Positions 16,101 through 23,093 of a stretch of 64,000 bases of DNA are shown here, piece by piece. Numbering within the stretch: the stretch's first letter is position 1; every line of letters begins with the position of its first letter. Below the pieces are notes generated by a model. The model saw nothing but the letters and a program-made list of their open reading frames with translations, did not search any database and was not told the origin of the DNA. Source of the DNA: Streptomyces sp. H27-H1 (GTDB taxonomy: Bacteria > Actinomycetota > Actinomycetes > Streptomycetales > Streptomycetaceae); assembly GCF_026627445.1 (NCBI RefSeq), contig NZ_JAPNLJ010000027.1:1-64000 (forward strand). The letters run 5' to 3'. The position numbers were made by a program, and so were the translations under genes.

Positions 16101-18736
16101 TACCGCACGATGCCCTGGTTGGTCGCGCCTCCGGTCATCACCGGGTCGAAGTAGCCGCTGGGCGCGGCGACGTTGTTCCGGTCCTTGCCGGTGAGCACCG
16201 CCATGTTCCGCCCGCCGGTGAGCCGCCAGGCGTCGAAGCGGTTGTCATCAGCCGGGTCGGTTCGGTCCCGCTGGGACCTGTACTCGGCGTAGACCGTCGA
16301 GCCGGCCTTGATCTCGTTGGAGTAGCGCACACGGCGCGCCTCGGTCTGCAGGATCGCTGCCGTCCACTCCTCCAGGTGCGCCTTGATCTCGCCGGTGGAC
16401 TCGTCCCGCTGGTACGTGGTGGCCCGCTCGATGAAGTCGATCGGGTGCTTGGTGCCATACAGCTGTGAGTAGACCGTGTTGAGCGAGGAGGGCTCGCCGG
16501 TCTCGCTCCGCCCGGTGATGAGGTCACCGGCGATCTGGTACTGGATGCGCTCGTGCATGAGCTGCTCGTAGCCGCGCAGGCGCGTGCGCTCCTCGACCGA
16601 GGTCGGAGCCTCGCCCGGAGTCTGGGCCGTGATCGTGGCCTCGTAGCCGGGCACGATGAGGGCGTTCTGCCCGCTGGCGAAGTCGGTGGTGATCTCGCCG
16701 TACCCGCCGACATCGAAGACCTGGCCTATCTCACCCGAGATCGGAGTTCCCTTGCCGCCACGGAGAAGCTTCGCGCCACTCCAGCGAATGACGCCGTGCT
16801 CGTCGACCAGGATCTCGGAGACCTTCGCCGCGTTGCGCTCGATGCTCTTACGCACGGTGACCCCGATACGCCGTATGAACGCAGATCCGTGGTCGGCGAT
16901 CGGCACGGAACGCTCGGCGTCGAAGCGGACGAGCCGGTCCTTGAACCGGGTCGTCTGGAAGGTCGAGCCCATGATCTCGTCAGGGGAGATCTCGCAACGA
17001 CGAAGCGCTGAGGCGAGGTTGTCGAGGTTCGACCACTGCCCGGTGGGGCTGGTCATGTATAGCGCCACCCGCTCCGGGTTGAAGCGCTGATCGACCCACT
17101 CGCCGTCGACGTCATGGGGTTGCGCCTCCCAGGTCCCGATGAGTTCGAAGGGAACGTCCTCAGCGTGCTGTCGGACCTTGTCCACGGCGGTGCCGCCGTA
17201 GACAAGGTTGCCCATCTCGGGCGCCTCCTCGGCCTGCAGCTCGCCGATCCCTTCCAGCCTTTCCTGGTACATCTCCTCAGTCGCACCCGGGCGCAGCAGT
17301 TCGCTGCGTGCGCCCGTGAGCACGTCCCAGTACGAGCGCTGGATCGCAGCGACCTGAGAGTCAGCCGAGTACTCCGGCGGTTCGATCGCATCCAGCCGTC
17401 CGCCGGTTCGCTCCAGCTCCGTCTCGGCACGAGCAATGAGATCCTCGACGCCAAGGGCTGCCCGCAGGCTCTCCCGAGCGCTCTCGACGGCGGTCTTCAC
17501 ATAAGCCTCGGCCGGCTCGGTGTCGAGGAAGAAGAGCGGCAGTGAGCGGTTCGTCGCGTCCCGGCGCAGCATCACCTTCGAGCCGGGCCGAGGGCGGGAC
17601 TCACCGGGGGCCACGTAGTCGCCGACCACGAACATCGACTCACGGTCGACGTGGTAGCTGTCGGGCACATCCACCATGCGGTCACGGCCGCGCTCCTGGT
17701 GTGTCGCGCCGGTCTCGCCGGCTGCGTGCCCCGGCAGATCCGTACGCTCGACGCGATGTCCCTGGGCGAAGCGCAGTAGTTGGACAGCCTCCGTCGGCGA
17801 GGGGGAGTAGACCGCCACGCCGCCGGGAACCCGGTAGTTCGTCGAGTAGCGCAGCACGGTGCCGTTGTCGTACACCCGAGCTCCGGCGTACTGCTCCTGA
17901 CGCGTGTCGGTGAGGCGGATCTCCATGCCGGTCCCAGCGATCTTCGCCTTGATCTGACCTGGCTCGCGGTCGCGCATCACCTCGTAGGACACGCCCTGGG
18001 CCTTCAGCTCTTCGAGCAGAGCGGCCGAGCGCGCCACGGCGCGCGGGGACATGAAGCGGTTGCGGTCGACGCGGTTCGTCTGCGGGTCCCGGCCGCCGTC
18101 GATGACCCACTCGCGCACCTGGTCGTACTCCCGCTGGCTCATCTTGTCCATCAGCGCGGTGAGTCCAGCGGCGTCGTCGTCCGTCATCGCGCGGCCTGCC
18201 TCGAACGGCCTGCCGTCGTCGCCGATGCGCCAGAGCACCATGTCTCCGCGCCGCGGATCGGCCAGGGTCTCCACCTCGCCGCCGGCCACGCGTCCGATCG
18301 TCTCGTCCGGCAGGTACACCAGCGCGGTCCCGGCGCGCTTCACGGTCGCGCGTTCGGACCAGTCGGGGTCATAGGGGCTGATCGGCAGCCCGGCCGACTT
18401 CGGGTCGACCTGGGCACCGACACCGGTGACGCGGGTGAACTCCCGCTGCGACTGCTGATAGCGCTCGTTCTGCGGGGAACGATCACCGAACTGCGGCTCG
18501 TAGCCGGACACTTTCTCCGCGAACGCCTGGTCGATGGCAGAGAGGCAGTCCGGGATGCCCAGCCGCGGGTCGGCCAGTGCGGTGCCCCGCCGGCCGAGGA
18601 TCTCGTCGACTCGGGCGCGGATCGCCTTGGCCTGGGAGATCGGAACGACCTGTCCGGTCTGCGCCCGGGCCTGCTCGACTGCCTTGTAGTAGACGTACTC
18701 GTAGAAGTACCTGCGCAGTCCACGTGCCTTCTTCAT
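13190..18736 (-). CDS. single-chain RNA polymerase with fused beta-like and beta-prime-like halves
   Basis: This 1848-residue protein has, in the correct order, hallmark segments of both large bacterial RNA polymerase subunits. Beta-like: ALMTFGGWTADDPIVVSK (compare AFMPWEGYNYEDAIxxSE), GDKISDLHGNKGVIS at about 980-995 with both active-site lysines, DMPMHD, SRRNAGSARELMSG (compare PSRMNIGQxLExHLG) and VDEKTKI. Beta-prime-like: LTGKSNIFKTGLMASRLTYS (compare GKxGRFRxNLLGKRVDYS), DPVLRDAGVRYLR (compare NRAPTLHR) and the metal-binding DFDGD at 1404-1408, then LAKLSVPANLL. A Gly-rich KSHGTGLGGSFSQRA at about 1585 may be the bridge-helix/trigger-loop area. It has no CxxC pairs, so no beta-prime zinc ribbon. 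It is shorter than beta plus beta-prime (roughly 2450). I took the ATG at 18736, about 10 bases after AGGGGG; a TTG at 18742 is possible. Confidence 0.85.
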   Translation of the reverse strand: MKKARGLRRYFYEYVYYKAVEQARAQTGQVVPISQAKAIRARVDEILGRRGTALADPRLGIPDCLSAIDQAFAEKVSGYEPQFGDRSPQNERYQQSQREFTRVTGVGAQVDPKSAGLPISPYDPDWSERATVKRAGTALVYLPDETIGRVAGGEVETLADPRRGDMVLWRIGDDGRPFEAGRAMTDDDAAGLTALMDKMSQREYDQVREWVIDGGRDPQTNRVDRNRFMSPRAVARSAALLEELKAQGVSYEVMRDREPGQIKAKIAGTGMEIRLTDTRQEQYAGARVYDNGTVLRYSTNYRVPGGVAVYSPSPTEAVQLLRFAQGHRVERTDLPGHAAGETGATHQERGRDRMVDVPDSYHVDRESMFVVGDYVAPGESRPRPGSKVMLRRDATNRSLPLFFLDTEPAEAYVKTAVESARESLRAALGVEDLIARAETELERTGGRLDAIEPPEYSADSQVAAIQRSYWDVLTGARSELLRPGATEEMYQERLEGIGELQAEEAPEMGNLVYGGTAVDKVRQHAEDVPFELIGTWEAQPHDVDGEWVDQRFNPERVALYMTSPTGQWSNLDNLASALRRCEISPDEIMGSTFQTTRFKDRLVRFDAERSVPIADHGSAFIRRIGVTVRKSIERNAAKVSEILVDEHGVIRWSGAKLLRGGKGTPISGEIGQVFDVGGYGEITTDFASGQNALIVPGYEATITAQTPGEAPTSVEERTRLRGYEQLMHERIQYQIAGDLITGRSETGEPSSLNTVYSQLYGTKHPIDFIERATTYQRDESTGEIKAHLEEWTAAILQTEARRVRYSNEIKAGSTVYAEYRSQRDRTDPADDNRFDAWRLTGGRNMAVLTGKDRNNVAAPSGYFDPVMTGGATNQGIVRYLTTQAQVDNDGRIVPGDKSVAGQRAPLMALPELETLRYDPFDRQQMTASTIMQSSEVTAPAKTALMTFGGWTADDPIVVSKDFAGRHRIRGAGGQERALVVGDKISDLHGNKGVISLIVDRDMPMHDARQQTVVEEVNWFRANPDLDVVMSPFSLISRRNAGSARELMSGNVSDLRSPDGELRPSALGEMRFVVTHMAVDEKTKIYDDEQVRAGKGRKASSQLAWALQSQDCPAIMREFYGHNSGAESSLREYLLVSGLDMDADGTLRVIGQAEALTERPERRFIPMPDLLRTQPRKGSQLPGLNTMAMRRSFGDLIGDRGGVMEIPFPLTYPTGEQTEAVGAGSWKLPVMSSHLRSGQEFEDGSSVRHDYTRAYQDIFVEACRYRHWAEQLDGQGLSAEKRAEVRSAMNEKASHAQRAFETITTDVQNRVLTGKSNIFKTGLMASRLTYSATMVWTADPRLNVDEVALSSVKAEQLGLAEGDHALVWRDPVLRDAGVRYLRVAIDDRLTGAAINPVMDACFDGDFDGDAVAVVKLHSEAAKAEALAKLSVPANLLDTGVVKGDGSHPLAMQVSLDTQVALSKDAGLAAELEGSRSQANRLRLQALTGSGSPEDIKPAQQVVTQELSGLYRRAQRGEFGTALTFSDREAHLQSVREVCVETGAKGNEQKLTDYARNLGDAQGVPGITQTDQEASMFATAIKSHGTGLGGSFSQRAVRALRGKDLKAVLEVTYPVTQSILQAKHDAAEARHKYAMLQGPGRDLWRGRRIEQAGPGQWHTPFVDGEPAQATEEEWKKQFVEFYESKEGFGVTVNPEYVARVASALKDPATGLILNLEEDVSLRGTVMDRMAYGGAFTDLVEAAKNRESVYDGRKNEQFASSGTRKARMQASWQLAQPGTTKTHGPDNTVVAVDDSVVKRDVISQDAQASRTRGSNRRSAHAVGVGPARRVYTPSIEIDQPEANGGDYGMGY

Positions 18737-18785
18737 GGTCAATCAACCCCCTGTGGACGCTTCGGTTTGCATAGAGCCTACATTG

Positions 18786-18792
18786 CCTATCG
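18786..18792 (-). promoter_or_regulatory. CGATAGG motif upstream of the RNA polymerase gene
   Basis: CCTATCG on the plus strand, 50 bases before the chosen start, in the only gap between the upstream terminator (18821-18866) and the gene. On the coding strand it reads TTTCGATAGG. It may be part of the promoter or an operator. Confidence 0.35.
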
Positions 18793-18820
18793 AAAGAGAG
18801 TTGGGGGCTATTTGAAAGGT

Positions 18821-18866
18821 CAGTGCCGAGGCCATCTCTCTCAGGTGAGAGATGGCCTCGGCACTG
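18821..18866. terminator. strong hairpin after the coupling-protein gene
   Basis: CAGTGCCGAGGCCATCTCTC pairs perfectly over 20 bases with its complement ending CTCGGCACTG, around a 6-base loop. It lies 36 bases past the coupling-protein stop and ends that operon before the RNA polymerase operon. Confidence 0.8.
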
Positions 18867-18901
18867 GTTCTGATCCTTGTCCGACCCCAAGCGGCCGTCA
18901 G

Positions 18902-21900
18902 CTACTTCGAGTTCATCTCGATGGCCATCGCCCTGTCGAACCGGCCGTCGGCCAGCACCTCCCAGCTCGGCAGCGAGGCCAGGTACTGGTAGAAGGCCGA
19001 GTAGACCCTCACCGTCGCCAGCGACTTCAGGTCCTCCTCGGTGACGTCCTCCTCCGCGAACACCCGCGAGTCCTTGTCGTTCACGTGGCCGTTGATCCGG
19101 CGGGCGGCATTGGCGTATGCGTCCGAGCGGATCTGGCTGATGTAGGTCTGAGACCCATCGGCGCTGCGCAGTTCGCCGTCGCCGCCGACCGAGAAGTGCT
19201 CGCGATCCTGTTCCAACTCGGTCTGCGCGGACTTGTAAGCCTCACCGATCTCGATGTCCAGGCTCTTGACCTTTGCCGAGCCGTCGGGATTGACCAGCAT
19301 CTCCTTGCTGATCGTCCCCTCGGCGTAGAGCAGACGCCGCCGCTCGACGCTGAGCGCCTGACTCTCGGCGACTGCGACCCCGACCTCGACGTTCTCGATG
19401 AACTGGTCCTCGTCGAACATGCTCATCCCCTCGTACTCGTCGGGGTCGACGACCACCGGAGCGTTGGGGTCCTGGCGCTTGCCGACCGTGGTCATCGTCG
19501 TGATGACCTCCATGACCTCGTCGGCGTAGACATCCGGGTCCAGGCGCTCGATGTCGACCTCCTGGTAGCCGTAGATCTCCTTGTACTGCGCCTTCGCGTC
19601 CGCGGCCTTGACCGCCTGCCGCATGCGCTTGTCCAGCATCTTCACGAAGTCCGGCTGATTCATCCGCACGTCGAAGTCCATGGCACTGGACAGCGTGGGG
19701 ATCGTCTGCAGCGAGTACGTGTGCCCCGGGTGCTTGATCGTGTTCCCCAGTAGCCGGAACGACATCGGCAGGATCGTCTGGTTGCGGTTCCAGATCGGCG
19801 CATCGCCGGCCCGGAAGACGATCGAGTTGCGCGGAGAGAGGAAGGCCATGTCGTTGTAGCTGATCAGCGGCTCTTCCTTGGTGCTCATCGTGTAGGAGAC
19901 CCGGCCCTCGGTCTTGCCGCCGATGACCTTGTCGAGATCCTGGCTGATCTGCTTGCTGTCCCTGTACGACCGGTGAGTCTTGCCGCTCATCTTCTCCAGC
20001 GTCTCGATCATCGAGTCGTCCGTGGACTTCAAGAAGACGATGTTCGAGGTGTTGCCCTGCACGATCTTGTCGACGCTCTCGCCGTAGACGTCGCGCAGTT
20101 GCTGCAGGGTCTGCAGGATGAGCGTGAACTGCTGCTCCTGGCCCAGGCCGATGGAGAGCATCGTCGCGAAGCCGTCGATGCCCTTGCCCTCCGACTGCAG
20201 GTTGCCGAGCTCGTCGAGCATGAACCGCGTGCGGTAGAGCGGCTTCTGGTTCGACTTCGTCATGTACGCCTGGTCGGCGCTCACGTCGAACAGCTGCTTG
20301 ACCAAGATCAGGATCAGTTTCGCGTACTTCATCAGGTGAGGCGGAGTCACTAGGAACAGCGCCTTCGGGGACTCCGAGTAGCGAGACAGCTTCTGCGTGA
20401 CCGCCCGTGCCTGATACGAGACCTTCTCCGGGTTGCCGCCACCGGAGAAGTCGAGTCGCGTGTCCGGGTAGAGCGTGTCCCCGGCCTGGAAGGACAGGAT
20501 CTTCCCGTCCCGAGTGCCACCCTCACGCACCGGCTTCAGCTCACGCAGCACGCCGTTCTTCACGATCTTCTTGCCCGTCACCGGCTCGACCACGTAGTGC
20601 CGGCCGTTGAGCGAGACCTGGTGGGTCTTCGTGAAGCTGAAGTAGAAGGTGCGCACCAGCATCTTCGTCTGTGGGTTGACCAGCTCCAGCTTGAGCCAGG
20701 CTTCGGCGTCAGGGAACTTGCCCTTGAAGTTGTACCGGGCCCAACCTTCGCGGCCGACGATCTCCTCGTGCTCGAAGTCCTCGCCGAGGCTCTTGGTGAA
20801 CATGGGGTCCGCGTAGGCCGACCACACGGCCTGCTGGCCGACGAGGTGGTCGCGCTTGACGTAGTTCGGCGCGAAGCGCACGCCGAGGCGACGCGGGAAG
20901 CTCAGGCCGGCCAGGTCGGTGTTCTGCGACGGCTTGCCCGAGGTCAGCGTCGAGATCGTGGGGTCGGTGAAGAACGACATGGCGGTGATCGCGATGCCGT
21001 ATACCGAGGCGAGCATCTTCTCCGCCCCGGCCATCGAGCGCAGCGCGTTGTGGGCGTTGCCCACCATCGTGCGCATGTTGTTGCGGGGCAGCTCTTCGCT
21101 CGCGTTGAAGTACAGGCTGAGCATGTCCTGATCGGCCTTGCCTTCCCACATGAAGGCCTGGGCCGCAGCCCTCTCCTGCTCCTCGGCCAGGGCGTCCCCG
21201 TTGTTCTCGAACTCGCCGGTCTTGACCCGCTTCTCCAGTTGGGCCTCAGGATTCTTGATCTTCTTCGAGCTCATCTGCACGAAGAGCTGGTAGCAGTTGT
21301 AGAGCGTGACCTTGCCCCAGAGGTCATCGAGCTTCTGCTCGAGCAGCGCCGGGTCCATGTTGAGCACGGCTGCGGCGCTGCGCAGCTCCCGTTCCTCCTC
21401 CAGGTAGAAGTCGATGAGTCCGTAGGCCGCGCGCTTGAAGGCGTTGTTGGCGGCGTTGGGCCAGACCGGGTCCTCGCCGCCGTCGAGCGGAAAGAAGATC
21501 CCGGCGATGTTCTCCACGTACAGTGCGCACTTGGTGAAGTTGCCTTCACGCGCTGCGTCGGCTGCCAGCCCCAGGGGGTTGTAGATGTCGGTCTTCATGG
21601 AGTTGATCAGGTTGAACTGCACCGGTTCGAACCCGCGTGTGACCAGGGGTACGTAGTTCTTCACCAACAGCTCGCCCTTGGGGTCGTTGATGACCATGTT
21701 CGAGGGCTTCTTCTCTCGCGACCACATGTCGATGACCGGCTCGATGTACGTCTGGCCCTTACCGGCTCGGGTAATGGCCAGAACCATCGTGTTCACCGGC
21801 GCGGTATCGACTACGTACGCCCCGGCGGGGCGCTGGACCTCGTACGCCGGGAACGTCCAGTCCTCCTTGATCAGGGCGGCGACGGTCTTGTACCTGTCCG

Positions 21901-22948
21901 ATCCGAAGCCGAGTTTGTCCCGGTTCTTGCCGTCAGGGTTGTACGGGATGCGAGTGGTGTCGTACTTCTGCCGCAGGGTCTTGTCATCGGGGAGGCCGGA
22001 AGCCTCGAACAGCTCGTCGCCGAAGCCTTCGTCGATGATCGGCAGGGTCTGCGTCAGCGGACTGCCTTCGTCGTCGTCCATGACCTCGCCGGCGCAATAG
22101 TCGAGGTTCCCCTCCTCATCGATGACGTCCTTCTTGGCGCGCTGGGCGACCTCGACGGTGCCCAGACCCTTCTGCCTGAGCATCATGTGACTGAGCATCG
22201 AGCTGACCTGCACGCTCGAGTGAGCGCCGGCGTCGGGGAACCAGTCGTAGTTCTGCTGGATCTCTTCCGGCAGAGCGATGTGCTGGTCGTTCTGGTACTG
22301 GTTGATGTCGCTCGTGGTGTTCATCAGGTTCGCCGCGGCGACCCTCCGCGAGAACCACGTGCCGATGGCGAGGGCGACCATCAGACCCGAGCCGAGCGTG
22401 ATGAAGAGCTTGAACCCCGAGACGTCGGCCAGCTGCTCTCCGACCGTCGTCGCGCTCTTCTCGGGCTCAGCCGGCCTGTCGGCGCTGAGCTCGTCGTCCT
22501 TCGCCGCGGTGTACCAGATGGGGACCGGAACAGCGTCAGCGCTGGAGTGGCACTTCGCCTTCACGTCTGGGTTGCCGTCCTTGGTCAGGGGCCGGTAACA
22601 CTTCACGACCGAGCCGCCCGCACCCGTCGCGGTCTCCTGAACGTAATACGCACTCGGTTTGCCGCTGCCGCTGCCGGACACACCCGAGCCCATGGACACG
22701 CCCACCGAGAGCACCGCTGTGGCGATGAGCGAGTAGAGGCCCCAGGCAACGACCGTCACCAGCACTCCGGTGATCACCGCGACGACGATGCCCGGTCTGG
22801 TCGACCTCAGGGTCAGGAACTTGCTGCGGTCCAGTTGCTGGTTGTCGTAGACGTCTCGGTTCGTCAGCGTCTCGCCGGGCGTCCGCGCCGAGATCTTCTC
22901 CCAGCTGTTCGCCTTCGGCCGTGCCGCCTTCCGCCTGCTCGTGGCCAT
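18902..22948 (-). CDS. VirD4/TraG-type conjugative coupling ATPase (large form)
   Basis: The 1348-residue protein has two N-terminal membrane segments (about 52-80 and 183-205) and then a motor domain: Walker A in AITRAGKGQTYIEP (about 390), NDPKGELL with the family DPKGE motif, Walker B in RFMLDELGNLQSEGKG (about 908) and LILQTLQQLRDVYG after it. These identify a T4CP, which links the relaxase-DNA complex to the secretion channel and powers DNA transfer. It is about twice the usual 600-700 residues: a long insert lies between Walker A and B, and about 300 extra residues, acidic and helical, follow the motor. The RBS AAGGGA lies 6 bases before the ATG. It follows the coiled-coil gene after about 145 bases. 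Confidence 0.85.
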   Translation of the reverse strand: MATSRRKAARPKANSWEKISARTPGETLTNRDVYDNQQLDRSKFLTLRSTRPGIVVAVITGVLVTVVAWGLYSLIATAVLSVGVSMGSGVSGSGSGKPSAYYVQETATGAGGSVVKCYRPLTKDGNPDVKAKCHSSADAVPVPIWYTAAKDDELSADRPAEPEKSATTVGEQLADVSGFKLFITLGSGLMVALAIGTWFSRRVAAANLMNTTSDINQYQNDQHIALPEEIQQNYDWFPDAGAHSSVQVSSMLSHMMLRQKGLGTVEVAQRAKKDVIDEEGNLDYCAGEVMDDDEGSPLTQTLPIIDEGFGDELFEASGLPDDKTLRQKYDTTRIPYNPDGKNRDKLGFGSDRYKTVAALIKEDWTFPAYEVQRPAGAYVVDTAPVNTMVLAITRAGKGQTYIEPVIDMWSREKKPSNMVINDPKGELLVKNYVPLVTRGFEPVQFNLINSMKTDIYNPLGLAADAAREGNFTKCALYVENIAGIFFPLDGGEDPVWPNAANNAFKRAAYGLIDFYLEEERELRSAAAVLNMDPALLEQKLDDLWGKVTLYNCYQLFVQMSSKKIKNPEAQLEKRVKTGEFENNGDALAEEQERAAAQAFMWEGKADQDMLSLYFNASEELPRNNMRTMVGNAHNALRSMAGAEKMLASVYGIAITAMSFFTDPTISTLTSGKPSQNTDLAGLSFPRRLGVRFAPNYVKRDHLVGQQAVWSAYADPMFTKSLGEDFEHEEIVGREGWARYNFKGKFPDAEAWLKLELVNPQTKMLVRTFYFSFTKTHQVSLNGRHYVVEPVTGKKIVKNGVLRELKPVREGGTRDGKILSFQAGDTLYPDTRLDFSGGGNPEKVSYQARAVTQKLSRYSESPKALFLVTPPHLMKYAKLILILVKQLFDVSADQAYMTKSNQKPLYRTRFMLDELGNLQSEGKGIDGFATMLSIGLGQEQQFTLILQTLQQLRDVYGESVDKIVQGNTSNIVFLKSTDDSMIETLEKMSGKTHRSYRDSKQISQDLDKVIGGKTEGRVSYTMSTKEEPLISYNDMAFLSPRNSIVFRAGDAPIWNRNQTILPMSFRLLGNTIKHPGHTYSLQTIPTLSSAMDFDVRMNQPDFVKMLDKRMRQAVKAADAKAQYKEIYGYQEVDIERLDPDVYADEVMEVITTMTTVGKRQDPNAPVVVDPDEYEGMSMFDEDQFIENVEVGVAVAESQALSVERRRLLYAEGTISKEMLVNPDGSAKVKSLDIEIGEAYKSAQTELEQDREHFSVGGDGELRSADGSQTYISQIRSDAYANAARRINGHVNDKDSRVFAEEDVTEEDLKSLATVRVYSAFYQYLASLPSWEVLADGRFDRAMAIEMNSK

Positions 22949-23093
22949 CGTGATTCCCTTACTCCCGAGCCTCGCTCATTTCACTGTCCCGCTGTCCCGC
23001 TGTCCAGTGCGCCCGTCTGCGCAGACGACGACGGCGCAGGGGGAACCCGTCCCATGCGCCGTCAGATCACCCCGTCGGTCATGACCGGATCGC

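Noticed and set aside
14855..16468. 537-codon plus-strand frame inside the RNA polymerase gene
   Set aside because: Antisense shadow of conserved polymerase codons, with no coherent domain.
13190..18736. Reading the large protein as a standard chromosomal rpoB or rpoC gene
   Set aside because: Housekeeping beta and beta-prime are separate, longer and closely conserved in Streptomyces. This protein has both halves, diverges strongly (DGDFDGD for NADFDGD), lacks zinc cysteines and sits among transfer genes.
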